The notes below the pieces were generated by a model. It had not been told where the DNA came from, did no database searches, and worked only from the letters and a program-made list of their open reading frames with translations. Shown in pieces: positions 21,961 through 35,625 of a stretch of 64,000 bases of DNA. The position numbers and the translations under genes were made by a program. Source of the DNA: Calliphora vicina (lineage: Eukaryota > Arthropoda > Insecta > Diptera > Calliphoridae). Where the stretch lies: NCBI RefSeq assembly GCF_958450345.1, contig NC_088782.1, positions 120,573,980 through 120,637,979 on the forward strand, in the 5' to 3' direction. Position 1 is the first letter of the stretch, and every line of letters begins with the position of its first letter.

Positions 21961-23035
21961 TGAGGCTCAGTTTTGATCAAATAAAAACCTTCAAATGAAA
22001 CTTAACTTATAATATATAAAGAATTTCATATAAGTCTTAACAGAGACTACATCAGAACTTCAAATTGAAGGTTCACTTAGACTTTATGTAGCCACAAAAT
22101 GAAGACCAACAGAGGCTACAGAAAGATCTTAATATCAGGTCAACCATTTGGGTTGCGGGGTGTAATTAAAATTTGTTCTACATTTTTCTTTTTATTCCTT
22201 TTTTTATATGAAAACTTTTCGGTTTTGGGGGGAATTTCCTATTTCACCCCCTCTGGATCCGCGCTTGACTTAGCCTGTATAAAGACATTCAACTAAAGTC
22301 CATCGTTGACTACAAAAATAACTTCAAAGGAATCTTCATGTAAACTACATAGAGATCTCCAAATGAAGCTCAACTTAGACTGCATAAAGACTCAACATAG
22401 ATTACATCAAGATCTCAAACTGAAGGTTTACTTAGACTTTATGTAGCCTAGAAATGACAGCCAACAGAGACTACAGAAAGACTTTACAACAAAGCTTAAC
22501 TCAGATTGTATAAAGACATATAACTGAAGTCCGTCGTTGACTACACAAAGAACTCCAAATGATCTCAACTACATAGAGATCTCCAAATGAAGCTTAACTT
22601 AGTCCATACTAAATTGCGTAAATGAAGATCAACTTTGTCTATGTGAAATCCTTCCAAATGAGAATCAACTTGTCTATGTGAAGTCCTTCTAAATGAAGAT
22701 CACCTTTGTCTATATAAAGTTCTCCAACTTAAGCTTAACTTTGAACAAATGAAGAATAAGATAGACTGTATAATGTCTAAACTTAGACTACATCAATACC
22801 TCAAACTGAAGGTTCGTGTAGACTTAAAGTAGAAAGCAAATGTAGAAAGTGTAGACTTAATGTAGAAAGCAAACAGAGACTTAGGCTGTATAAAGACATG
22901 TAACTAAAGTCTATCGTTGACTGCATAAAGAACTCCAAATAAAGCTTCGCATCAATTACATAGAGATCTCCAAATAAAGCTCAACATAGTCCATGTCCAT
23001 TAAAAATTAAGCTCAGCTAAGTCTTCCATAAATTC
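21961..23035 (-). repeat. 35-bp-family array A6 (diverged)
   Basis: Units of the form CAAATGAAGCTCAACTTAG followed by ACTGCATAAAGACCTC are spaced by about 35 bp. A foreign block at roughly 22155-22280 (T-rich, with TTTCACCCCCTCTGGATCC) interrupts it and looks like an inserted repeat fragment. Confidence 0.8.
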
Positions 23036-24165
23036 GGCGGTTAGGTTAAGTACTGTTGGAGCATGGAAGTCCAGATGTACTGGCCATGCGTCTATTTTGG
23101 ATAGTATATCTTATCTCCCTGTTAATATTGATTACTGCACTCCCTTACCCTTTATTGACAGGCGCTTCTCTGTGTCATTGGCGGGCGAGTCTCCTTTCTC
23201 TATGTACACGCTTGTCATATACACAGATGGCTCCAAGTCTGCGGATGGGGTGGGTGGAGTCTTTTATATTCCCCATCTCCAGAAGAGGGTGTGTATCAGG
23301 CTACATTTTCAATGTAGTGTAATTCAAGCTGAGATTTCAGCGATCAAAAGGTACACTGGATGAAGTACTATAGGCTATTTGGTATGAATATCCGAATATG
23401 TACCGACATTAAGCCTGCTATCAAATCCATATCTGGCGTCTACCAGATTGGTACATGAATGCCAGGTATCTCTTAATGAGATGGCGAGACATTCTAACCT
23501 GGATTTATTCTGGGTGCCTGGTCACTCTGGTGTATCCGGCAATGCTATTGCGGATGAACTGGCCAAAAGAGGCTCACGTCTACATATTGACGAGATCGAT
23601 CACTTGGTCGGTTTACCGCTATCTTGCTGTAAGTCAACCATATAGCGTAAATTATTTGAGTCTGCTCAGCTCAGATGGTCTAATTTGACAAATTGCTCGA
23701 TATAGAGACTCACTTGGCCCGTATTTAACCATCATAGGTCAATGTCCCTCACGGGGCTACCTCGGGCTAGGCTACGAGCTCTGATATCAGTGCTCACCGG
23801 GCATTGCTTGATAGGTGCGCATGCTAGGAGATTGAATACTCCATACAATGACTTCTGTAGGAGTTGCCATGATGAAGACGAGGATGAAACGATTGAACAT
23901 CTCCTCTGTCTTTGCCCTGCCCTAGCAGGGGTGTGGACTGCGACAATAGGTAGTCCATTTTTGTACGGCCTAGCGGATCTATCTACTCTGGATGTCAGGA
24001 GGTTGGATTCGTTTATTCGTGCGTCAGGTTGATTCGGCATTGAACCCATTTCTGACATGTGAAGGACCTCTTGAGGCCCTGAGCATGATCCTTAGGGTAA
24101 CACAAAGGGACCAATTTAATGGACCCAAGTGAGCTGGTTGATAACTAGCTGCCTTTATAACCTAA
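23036..24165 (+). pseudogene. Truncated LOA-like LINE: RNase H domain and C-terminus
   Basis: The encoded order is GHASILDSISYLP, then an RNase H core starting LVIYTDGSKSADGVGGVFYI, ICTDIKPAIKSISGVYQIG and LDLFWVPGHSGVSGNAIADE, followed by GHCLIGAHARRLNTPYNDFC, CRSCHDEDEDETIEHLLCLC and RLDSFIRASG with a stop at 24030. The 3' tail ends in ATAACCTAACATAAG. RNase H plus a Cys/His C-terminal motif is characteristic of LOA/I-type elements. Frame changes near 23370 and 23640 make it inactive. It separates arrays A6 and A7, so it most likely inserted into one original array. Confidence 0.88.
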
Positions 24166-25090
24166 CATAAGTCTTCCAAATGAAGCTCAACTTTGACTTG
24201 TCCCACCGTATTGGAAATTTAAAGCTTCAAACGAAGCTCTACTTAGTCCAAGTCTTAGTTTTGCAAATGAAGCTTAGCTTTGACAACATATAGACCTTCA
24301 AATGTAGCTTCACATGTACTGCATAAAGTCCTCCAAATGAGGTTCAACTATGTGTATATGAAGACTGGAATATGAAGCATATCTTAGCCTACACAAAGAG
24401 CTAACAATGGAGCTCAACTGTATAAAGACAGTCACCTGAAGCCCATCGTAGACTGCATAACTTCGACCACATAAATATTTGTTAAAATCTATCAGATGGA
24501 GCTCAACTTGGACGTTATAAACACTACCAACTGGAGCTGAATTAAGACTGTATAAAACCTTCAAAATTGAGATCAACATGGACAACAGCAATACTTCCAA
24601 ATGAAGCTTATCTTAGACTATATAAAGATCTCTAAACGAAGACGAATTTAGTCTTCGAAAGGATCTCTAAATTAGGATCAACTACAACCACACATGAATT
24701 ATAGCATAGATAACATGAAACCTTGAAATTAAGCTCAACAGAAACTATGAAAAGACATCCAAATGAGGGTTAACATAGACTATATAAAGAACTACATATT
24801 ACACAGCACTTAAAATACGTAAAGACCCCTAAAGGAAGCCCAACTTAGAAATGTCTCCAATATTAAGTAAATACTTTAGAATCAAGCTCAATTCAACACC
24901 TCTAAACGAAACTTCTCTTATATTGCAGATATAGCTCTATATGAAGCTCAAGTAATTCTGAATAAGGACCACCAAATGAAGCTTCACTTAAACCAGGTAA
25001 ATACTTTCAAATGAAGCTCAACTTAGGCTATACCGGGACTTCGGAATGAGACTTAATAGATACTATATTGGAGCTTCAGAAAGAAGCTTA
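24166..25090 (-). repeat. 35-bp-family array A7 (diverged)
   Basis: Units with CAAATGAAGCTCAACTTAG and TATAAAGACC blocks continue the A6 pattern beyond the LINE. Divergence between units is high. Confidence 0.78.
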
Positions 25091-26510
25091 ACTAAGCTTC
25101 TTAATATTCTTGATTTAGGTTTTTTTTTTGTTTGTAATTGTACAACTCATTTCAGATATTTATCCACCCAATTCATGATATTTGCTTATATAACTTGAAA
25201 GATTTCGGATAAAGAAGGAAAGATTTTACCGCATACAACATCAAATGAAATTTAACTAAGGCTATATAAAAGCATCTCAATGGTGCTTTATTTATACGAA
25301 ATAAATGCCACCAAATGAAGCACCTTGAACACTTGGAATATTTCGGATAATGTAGGAAACATTTAACCTTTAATTACTTATGCTTGGATTAATATACCTG
25401 CTAACTGCTGTAGGGCATCAACATATTGTAGTCGTCCCCTTGTATTTATTTTAGTTTTCGAACTACTCCCCAGCAGTTATAAAAACACAATCCGCTTCTA
25501 CACTTTCTTGCTAACAAAGTACGAGTACGTTATTTAAGTCTTTTGTTTGTTTTCTTGTTTATGCGCCTGCTCTTTGCTCACTACTCGTCTACACCCTAAT
25601 TATTTGAAATAAACTAATTGAGTATTTTTTCCACACATACCAACTAGTCTAGTTTTAACGCCTCTTCACTTAACTGTATAAATAATTAAGTGTTTTTTTT
25701 TCTACTTCTTCTACATGCTGCATACAATTTTTTGTGATTTCTAATTTTAATTTCAAACAAAACGAAATCGAAAAATGAAAAAAATTAAATAAATCGCGGA
25801 ACACCTTTTATTAACAAGCCTTTATTTATATCAATGAGTATGTCTATTTAAAATGAAATCTAGGTGAGTTTGTGATCTAAGAAAATATCATCAAACACTT
25901 ACGAATAGAAAACGTTTTAATTTAAAGAAAAAAAAATAAATAAAAATAAACATATTAAACGATTTCACAATTTTTTTCCAAACAAACATTTCAAAATATA
26001 CCATAGAAATCAAAATCAAACATCTCTTTAGGTTTCAAAAAAAAAAAATTTTTCTTACACAAATAATGGGTGTTGCCAGTTAAAACAAAAAAAATATCAA
26101 AAAGCAGACGAATTGAATCAAAGAAGAAAAAAAGACTAAGAAATGTGCCACTTAAATTGCTCCCGTTGTCACACCGTTGAGCAGACAAAAACGTCAGCAT
26201 TTGCATGCAAATTTCCATCACAGCACAAATCACTTGCAATCGTTTGCATCAAATAGAAGCTCGAATGCATCGCTAAATTGAAGACGAAACAACATTAAAG
26301 TATAACAAAACTATATATAACTTTTGATGAATAACAACGGCAGAACAATGTATCAAGTGACGAACATCATCTACTAGGAAAATGAAAATTTATTGCAGCT
26401 TTGGTTGGCAAACAAGCTGAATATGGGGAATAGAAACAGCAAGTGGGTGCACTATAAGTGGTAGTGAGGAATATTACAAAAAAAAAATGGAAAATAGATA
26501 GGCTTCCCAA
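25091..26510. other. No gene recognised (one possible stray repeat unit near 25200-25360)
   Basis: AT-rich DNA. A few degenerate 35-bp-family units persist to about 25,330. No ORF with protein-like composition was seen. Confidence 0.55.
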
Positions 26511-28195
26511 AGACCTGCAAATTAAGCTTAGCTTAGAACCAAGTCAAGCTTAACTTAGACATAGTCTTTCAAATGGAGCCTTCAAAACTAAGATCAACTT
26601 GGACAACAGAAAGGATTCCAAATGAAGCATCTCCTAGACTACATAAGGAGCTCCAAAATAATACAAATGACGATAAATTTCAACCGCAATCAAAACTCAG
26701 AAAATACTACATGAGATTTCGACATGAAGCTCTACAAAAACTATGTAAAGATATCCAAATGAGGCTCTACTTAAAGTACTTTAAGTACGAAAAGACCCTA
26801 AATGAGGCCCAACATAAACCATATAAATGCCTACAAACGAAGCTTAGTCTATATTATGTAAAGACTTCAAAATTAGGCGTAAATCATACAGTACAAAGTT
26901 ATCGAACTGAGAACCAATGCAGAGTTAATAAAGGCATCTAAAGCTTCACTTAAACTCCACAGAGATCTCTAAACGAAGATAATTTTAAGATATACATAAA
27001 CCCCCTAATAGAAAATAAAACAGACTATAGGAAGCCATACTACTGAAGCCCAAAGTAGACTGCATAAAACCATTCAAATGAAGCTTTACTAAAAATGCAT
27101 AGACATCTCCAAGCGAAGCTCAATCAAGACTTCATAAAGACCTCCAAATGAAGCTTAACTTAGACTCTGTGAAGTTCTCCAAATGAGGCTCAACTTTCAC
27201 CACACAATAACCTTCAAATGAAGCTCAACTAGGGCTACTTAAGGACACCTCAATTATGCTTCACTTACACGAAATAAACACCATCCAATGGAGCTCGATG
27301 GAGACTTTATAAAGTCCTCAATATAAAGTTCAACTTAAATAGAATTAAGATATCAAACTCAACATAGACTCTGTGAAATCCCCCAAATGAGACTAAACTT
27401 TCAACACATAATAGACTCCTAATGAAGCTCAACTGAGGCTACTTAAAGACATCTCAATGATGCTTCACTTATACGAGATAAGTGCCACCAAACGAAGCTC
27501 GATGGAGACTTCACTAAGTCCTCAAAATAAAGCTCAAATTACAGTGAATTAAGACATCAAACTGAAGTCCAGCGTAGACTCCACAGAGCTCTCCAAATTG
27601 AGCTCTTCCGAGGCATCAAAATCAATTTAAACTTAGACTTAAATCCACCAAATGAAGCTCAACGCAGATCGAATAAAGACATCCATCTGGAGGCTAATAT
27701 AAATACCTCGAAAGGAAACTTTCTTAAGGTATCTTAAGATCTACAATTGCAGCTCAAACTAGACAGTTTGAACACATCCAAATGAGGCTCAACGCAGACT
27801 ATATAAAGACCTTCGAAACAAATCCAACTTTGACCAAGTAAAGACCTCAAAATTAAGCTCATCTCAGACTATATAAAGACATCCAAATGAAGATCAGGAA
27901 GACCTACAAAAACACCTTAAAATTAAGCTCACCTTTCACATCCAACTGAAGCCTGACTTAGACTACATAAATACCTTCCTATGACATTTTCCTTTTAATT
28001 AAGTAGTTACACATTATGACTTCAAAATGAAGCTCAATTTTAAGCTCAGCTTAGACTTAAAAAATTCAACTAAATTAAGCTATACTTAGGCAACATAAAT
28101 CTCTTTAGTTAAGACTTATATATAATAAATGAAGATTTTAAGCTGAACTTAAACTTAGTTTTTAATTGTGCAAAACTGCTATTAAGATTTCAATG
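26511..28195 (-). repeat. 35-bp-family array A8 (diverged)
   Basis: Units of the form CCAAATGAAGCTCAACTTAG followed by ACTACATAAAGACCT, about 35 bp apart. The open frame at 26573-26941 lies entirely inside these units and is not considered a gene. Confidence 0.8.
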
Positions 28196-30735
28196 ACTTC
28201 AAAACTCAACACTTCGAAAACATTTATGAAAAACCTCCTCAAATTAATATAGATCAAACTGACTGAAATTAAACTAAATGAAGAGCAAGACATACGATTG
28301 AAGCTAAAATTGAGCTGAATAAAGACCTATGACTGAAGTTAAATTTAACTAAGTAAATACCTACAATTGAAGCTAAAATTGAACTAAATAATGACCTATG
28401 ATTGTAGCTATAATTGATCTCTATGAAGAGCTACGATCGAAGCAAAAAATTTAACTGAATAACGACCTACGATTGGAGCTAAAATTTGACTGAATAAAGG
28501 CAAAATATGGAAGCTAAAACTCTACTGAGTAAAGGCCTACGATTGAAGCTAAATAAAGGCTTATGACTGAAGCTAAATTTTAACTACATAAAGGCCTAAT
28601 ATTGAAGCTAAAATTGAACTGAATAAAGACTCACGAATGGAGCTGAAATTGAACTGAATGAAGACGTACTATTGAAGATAAAATGGAAATGAATAAAGAC
28701 CTATGATTGAAGCTGCAGTTGAACTGAATAAAGACCTAATAATGAAGCTAAATGTAAACTCTATAAAGATTGAAGCTAAAATTTTACTGAATAAAAACCT
28801 ACGATTGAAGACGAAATTGAAGAGAATAAAGACCTACAATTCAACATAGAATTGAACTGAAGAATGACCCACGATTGAAGATAAAGTTAAACTGAATACG
28901 ATTGAAGCTAAAGTTGAACTGAATAAAAATCTACAATAACGATTGAAGCTTAAATTAAACTGAATAAAGACATACGATCGATGCTGAATTGAACTGAATA
29001 AAGACCTAGAATTGAAATGAAAAATTACCCACTCTTGAAACTAAAGTTAAACTAAGTAATAGCCTAGATTGAAGCTAAAATTGAGCTCAATAAAGACCTA
29101 CGATTCAACCTAAAATTGAACAGAAGAAAGACCTATAATTGAAGACAAAATTGAACAAAATGAAGACCTACGATTGAAGCTAAAATTGAACCGGATAAAG
29201 ACCAACGATTGAAGATAAAATTCAACTGGCAAAAGACCTATGATTCACCTAAAATTAAACTGAAGAAAAACCTATGATTGAAGCTAAAATTGAACTGAAT
29301 AAAGACCAACGATTGAAGATAAAATCCAATAGGATAAAGACCTATGATTGAAGCTAAACTTTAAGTGAATAAAGACCTATGATTGAAGCTTAAATTGAAC
29401 TACATAAATGCCAAATATTGCAGCTAAAATTGAACTGAATAAAGACCTGCGATTGAAGCTAAAATCAAACTCAATAAATATCAACGATTGAAGCTAAAAT
29501 TGAACTGAATAAAGACCTGCATTTGAAGCTAAAATTGAACTGAATAAAGACCTGCATTTGAAGCTAAAATTCAACGGAGTAAAAAGCTACGATTGAAGCT
29601 AAAATTCAACTGGATAAAGACCTATGACTGAAGCTAAAATTTAAATACATAAAGGCCTAGTATTGAAGCTAAAATTGCCCTAAATGAAGACCTGCGATTC
29701 AAGCTAAAATTGAACTGAATAAAGACCTACATTTGAAGCTAAAATTCAACTGGATAAAGACCTATGACTGAAGCTAAAATTGAAATACATAAAGGCCTAA
29801 TATTGAAGCTAAAATTGAACTAAATGAAGACCTGCGATTGAAACTAAAATCGAAGTCAATAAAGATCAACGATTGAAGCTAAAATTGAACTGAATAAAGA
29901 CCTATGATTGAAGCTCAAGTTGAACTGAATAAAGAATAAATTCTATTGCGTAAAGACCTACAATTGAAGCTAAAATTGAAATAAATAAAGACCCATGAGT
30001 GAAGCTAAAATTGATCTGCATAAAGAGCTACGATTGGAGCTAAAATTTGATGGAATAGAGGCTAAATATCGAAACTAACACTCTACTGAATAAATACCAA
30101 CGATTACAGATAAAATTCAACTTGAAGCTAAAATTCAACTGGACAAAAACCTATGATTGAAGCTTAAATTGAAGTACATAAAGGCCTAATATTGAACGGA
30201 ATAAAGATCTGCTATTGAAGCTAAAATCGAACTCAACAAAGAGCTATGATTGAAGTTAGAATTGAAATGAATAAAGACCAACGATTGAAGCTATAATTTA
30301 ACTGAATAAAGGCCTAATATTGAAGCTAAAATTGAACTGAATAAAGATCTGCGATTGAAGCTAAAATCGAACTGAATAAAGGCCTGCGATTGAAGCAGAA
30401 ATTCAACTAAATAAAGACCAATGATTGAAGCTAAAATTTAACTGAATGAAGACCAACGATTGATGCTAAAATTTAACTGAATAAAGGCCTTCGATTCATC
30501 CTAAAATTAAGCTGAAGAAAGACCTAAGATTGAAGCTAAATTTGAACTGAATAAAGACTTGTGATTGAAGCAACAATTGAACTGAGTAGTGACCTACGAA
30601 TGTAGTTGAAATTGAACTGAATAGAGACCTACGAATTATGCTTATCTTGACTTCACTTACTCGAAGAGTTAGTACTAGCAAGAGACCATGATTGAAGCTA
30701 TCTTAAAGAACTAAAACTGAAGCTCAGTTTGTCAC
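28196..30735 (-). repeat. 35-bp satellite array A9
   Basis: About 70 units of 35 bp: GATTGAAGCTAAAATTGAAC followed by TGAATAAAGACCTAC. The register is well kept, with point changes and occasional partial units. It is the same subfamily as A10 but in opposite orientation. Confidence 0.92.
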
Positions 30736-32460
30736 AAACATGATGACAAAATCAATATATTGTCTGTTTAGAGTAGCATGTGGTATAAAAAGTTACGAGT
30801 ACCAGCTAGAAAAGCTTTATGCAAGACGAAAAGACGACAATTGAGTATGACTTTGACTATATGCTGAACAGAAACTGAGCTGTGTGCTCTGTCTTTTACT
30901 TTAATGGGCACGTCAAGAGCTCATGTCACACTCTAACTATATTTTGTCACCAGCAACAGCAACAATAAAAGCCAGACACACAAACAACCAAAAAAGACAG
31001 ACGGACGGACAGACAGACAGACAGACAGAGACTGAAGAATATCAGCATGTATAACAGGCAGACGGACAGACATTTGCAAAAATGCTTGAGCGCATTTGCA
31101 AAATGTCAATCTCATTCTACATTTTTCTGAATAAGCTCATCAACACAACAACATCAGGAGTAGCAGCAGCAGCAGTAGTGTTGCAGTAGAAGCAGAAGCA
31201 ACAACAAATACTTATGGAGTAGATTTATATGTTGAATGTAGTTTATATTTGCTACTTAAGGTGGTATAATTTTCACGCCATTCTTCTCACTCACTTGTGC
31301 TCACTCACAAATAAATTGAAATGGAAAAATCTCGCATCAATCGAATTGCAACATGAATAAGCTAAAGCTGAAACTAAGCAACAGGCAGCCAGCCAGCCAA
31401 CCAACAATGTTTTTTTTTTGTTGTTTTTAGACACCATCGTTGTATTGACAAAAATGTTGAAAGTATTTGCAATTACTTGAAGATTGATTGAAATAGATTT
31501 CAGATTGATTAGTGTCAGTTTGAATAGTTATGGTAGAGTGGAAGCAAAGCAAATCAAAGCAACACTAGCACTACTTAATAGAAACAAAAACAATTTCAGT
31601 TTATTAAGAAAAATGTTTATGCAATTTTTGTAAATAAATGCCAATAACATTAAATTTAACAAACGTTTTCCTAAAATTTTCACAAAAATTTGGTGGGAAA
31701 ATCATGAAGAAAAAAACTACTTAAATGCAATTAAATATCCCTAAAGAATTGTTAAGGAAAAATTCTTTTAATGAATAAGTTTTAGTTTTCATACAGCTGA
31801 AGTTAACTAAACTAAAAAACGTGTGAATTTTACGCACTCATTTACGACAACCGCTTGTTACAAGTCAAAACCATCATATAAAATAGACAAGTTAGCGTAG
31901 CACCATCTCAAAAACTGCCTTAGAAAGACCAGACCTTTTACGTTTATTATTATTTATTTCTTTTTAGTGAAAAGCAGGCCCCCTGCTCTCTAGCACCAAA
32001 ACGAGTGCCACCACAACTAGAGGAAACAAACATAACGAAAAGAACGTGTCAGTTCGTTGTGGCAAAAATTAAAGTTTAAAGCAACATAAACCAGGTGTTA
32101 ATGTCAGATGTGGCAGCCACAACAAGCCAGCACCAACTCTAGCACAATTTACAAGGTATTATGGTGGGAATTTAAAATGAACTACAATCATAATTTTTAA
32201 GGCTTTTAAAAGAAAATCACTTAAATAGATTTTTAAATGCAATTGTAAACGAATTGGAGGAAAAATTAGGTTTTAAGATAATTTTAATAGAGGAGGTTTT
32301 TGGAACTTTTAAAAACTGTTTGAAAATATAGCTTTTCTTATTTATACTCAATATTGTTCAATTCTAATAAAGATATTTAGATATAGTATGAACCTGGACT
32401 TTAAGGCGTAACTCAGTGCAAACATAAATCATTTTTAACATTGTCACGAGATGCCTCTAT
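30736..32460. other. Single-copy-looking spacer between inverted arrays A9 and A10
   Basis: Contains a (GACA/GACG)n microsatellite at about 30997-31027, a CAG-rich patch near 31158-31205 and otherwise AT-rich DNA. No coding region was recognised. Confidence 0.6.
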
Positions 32461-34630
32461 TTAGTTTCAGTGTTAAATTTTAGCTTTTGTCGCAGGTTTT
32501 TATGTAACCTAAAGTTAGCTTCAATCGTAGGTCTATATGTAGTTAAATTTTAGTTTCAGCCTGAGGACCTTGTCTAGTTCAATTTTAGCTTCAATCGCAA
32601 GTCTTTATTTAGTAAAATTTTAGTTTCAATCATAGGACTTTATTCAGTTCAATTTTAGCTTCAATCGTTGGTCTTTATTCAGTTTAATTTCAGCTTCAAT
32701 CATAGCTCTTTATTCAGTTAAATTTTAGCTTCAATCATAGGTCTTCATCCAGTTGAATTTTATCTTCAATCGTAGGTCTTTATGTGGTTCAATGTTAGCT
32801 TCAGTCTAAGGCCCTTCTCTAGTTCAATTTTAGTTTCAGTCTGAGGACCTTGTCTAGTTCAATTTTAACTTCAATCGCAGGTCTTTATTTAGTCAAATTT
32901 TAGTTTCAATCATAGGACTTTATTAAGTCTAATTTTAGCTTCAATCGCTGGTCTTTATTCAGTTTAATTTCAGCTTCAATCATAGGTCTTTATCCAGTTT
33001 AATTTTATCTCCAATCGTAGTTCTTTATGTGGTTCAATGTTAGCTTCAGTCTAAGGCTCTTGTCTAGTTCAATTTTAGTTTCAGTCTGAGGACCTTGTCT
33101 AGTTCAATTTTAGCTTCAATCGTAGGTGATTATGTGGCCCTATTTTAGCTTTAATTGTAGGTCGTTATGTAGTTCAATTTTAGCTTCAGTCTAAGGCCCT
33201 TGTCTAGTACAATTTTATATTTAGTCTGAGGTCCTTGTCTAGACCAATTTTGGCTTCAACCGTAGGTCTTTATGTGGTTCAATTTTAGCTTCAGTCTAAG
33301 GCCCTTGTCTAGTATAATTTTACATTTAGTCTGAGGTCCTTGTTTAGACCAATTTTAGCTTCAACCATCTTTGTGTAGCTCAATTTCCCTTCAGTCTTAG
33401 GCCTTTATATAGTTCAAATTTAGTTTTATTCTCAGAAATTTTTGTAGTTCAATTTTAGATTCAATCGTAGTTCTTTGTGCAGTTTAATTTTAGCTTTAAT
33501 CTGAGCTCCTTTTCTAGACCAATTTTAGCTTTAGTCCTCGTTCTTTATGTAGATAAATTTTAGCTTCAATCGTAGGTCTTTGTGCAGTTCAATTTTAGCT
33601 TTAGTCGCAGGTCAATTATTAGTTCAATTTTAGCTTCGTTCATAGGTTTTTATGTATTTCAATTTCAGCTTCAGTCTGCGGACCTTGTCTAGTTTAATTT
33701 TAGCTTCAATCGTAGAACTTTACATAGTTCAATTTTAGCTTCAATCGCAGGTCTTTATGTAGTTAAATTTTAGCTTTAATCGTGGGTATTTATATAGTTA
33801 ACTTTCAGCTTCAGTCTGAGGCTCTTGCCTGGTTCAATTTTAATCTGAATCGTATGACTTTATGTAGTTAAGTTTTAGCTTGAATTGTAGGTCTTGTAGT
33901 TCAATTTTCGCTTTGATCGTAGATCTTTATATAGCTAAATTTTAGCTTCTATCGTAGGCCTTTACGTAGTTCAATTTTAACTTCAATCTTAGCTCCTTCT
34001 GTAGTACAATTTTAGCTTCATTCATAAGTCTTTATGTAGTCCAATTGTAGCTTCAGTCTGCTGCCCTTGTCTAGTTTAATTTTGGCTTCAATCGTAGGTC
34101 TTTATGTAGTTCAATTTTAGCTTGAATTGTAGGTCTTTATGTGGTTTAATTTTAGCTTCCATTGTAGGTCTTTATGCAATTCAATTTTAGCTTCGGTCTG
34201 ATGCCTTTCTCTAGATCAATTTTGGCTTTATTCTGAGCTCTTTGTCTAGGCCAATTTTAGCTTCAATCGTATGTCTTTATGTAGTTAAGTTTCAGCTTCA
34301 ATCGTATGTCTTTATGTAGTTAAATTTTAGCTTCAGTCTGAAGCCCTTGTCTAGACCAATTTTAGCTTCAATCGTAGATCTTTATGTAGTTCAATTTTAG
34401 CTTCAGTCGTAGGGCTTTATTCAATTCAATTTTAGTTAAATGTTAGCCTCATTCTGAGGTCCTAATTTAGACAAATTTTTTCTTTTATTCATAGGTCTTA
34501 ATGTAGTCATATTTTAGCTTAAATCGCAGGACTTTATATAGTTCAAATAAAGCTTCTTTCTAGATACATTTTATCTTCATTCTGAGGAACGTTCCTAGTT
34601 CAATTTTAGCTTCAATCGCAGGACTATATG
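32461..34630 (+). repeat. 35-bp satellite array A10
   Basis: About 60 units of 35 bp: AGCTTCAATCGTAGGTCTTT followed by ATGTAGTTCAATTTT. Its reverse complement is the A9 unit with only a few fixed differences. A mariner relic adjoins its right end. Confidence 0.92.
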
Positions 34631-34639
34631 TTACTTTGG

Positions 34640-35625
34640 CGATTATTAGCTATGACCTTTACCTTACTTTCTGGCAACATATGGATTCTGAGCCAAAATA
34701 ACTGCACATCATTCAAGGCCAAGAACAAATCAAGCCGATACTCAGTTTCAAAGTGAAGCGTATCCCTGAGAGAGCGTTCTACATTGATCATAACAAATAG
34801 TAGTCGAACGGGGTACGGTCTGGACTATAAAGCAGGTGAGGCAAAACTTCCTAACTACTTTCTAAATAGTTTTTAAAAGATATTCTAGCATATGGTCGAG
34901 AGTTGTCATGACGGAATACTACGGTATCATGTCTGGATGCATCTTTTGATCGTTTTTTGTAAAATGCTCATTTAAAACGAATCAGTTGCATTTTCTACAG
35001 CATTCGTATGATGATCTGGTTAAATTTCAACAGCTCGTAATAGATGGGACCTCTTTGCTCCCACCAAATACAGATCACTACCTTAGCGCCATGGATATTC
35101 GGCATTGGTGTCGATTCGGCTGGTTGTGCGGGCTTCACATGCCATATCTTATGCTTCAAGTTATCATAATGGATCCATTTTTCATCGCAAGTAATGTTGA
35201 CATTGACAACAATCTTCATGGAGTTATGTCACCAATTCTGGGTCTTCAAACTTTTTTGGTCTTCCATGTCAAAATCACCACTTCTGAACCGCACAAATCA
35301 TCTCTCGCACATTTAAACCTATGAAGCACATTCACCTTAAGCTTTGGTGAGCAATCGGTGGGCTTCATCGAAATTTCTTTTCAAATTAAAGAAGTAAAGC
35401 AAAACTTTCCGCATATGACGCTTTGTTGGTACAAAATTCGACATTTTCGAAGCAAAAAAATCGTTGTTTCTTACACTATAATGTTTAATAGCTAAATGAG
35501 AATAAATAACAGATTTGCACCCTTCAAAATGCCATATATATTATTAGAAACAAAAACCGCATTCTAAAGATACGCCATCTATTGTAAAGCCCGCATTTTT
35601 AAGTCATAAACCCAATATAAAGCTA
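34640..35625 (-). pseudogene. Dead mariner (DD34D-type) transposon
   Basis: Read on the minus strand from the right end (TTATGACTTAAAAATGCGGG at about 35612), the element shows MSNFVPTKR-like N-terminal codons, then ITCDEKWIHYDNLKHKIWHV (the first catalytic Asp), PNIHGAKVVICIWWEQRGPI, a decayed RHDNSRPYA-like segment (second Asp) and a PEW-like C-terminus near 34680. The first half of the reading frame is largely deleted and many stops interrupt the rest. The WWEQ and DEKWIHYDN motifs place it in the mariner family proper, distinct from the DD37E element at 7787. Confidence 0.87.

Noticed and set aside
26573..26941. 122-codon open frame
   Set aside because: It lies wholly within diverged 35-bp satellite units; its protein repeats follow the satellite and have no recognised domain.
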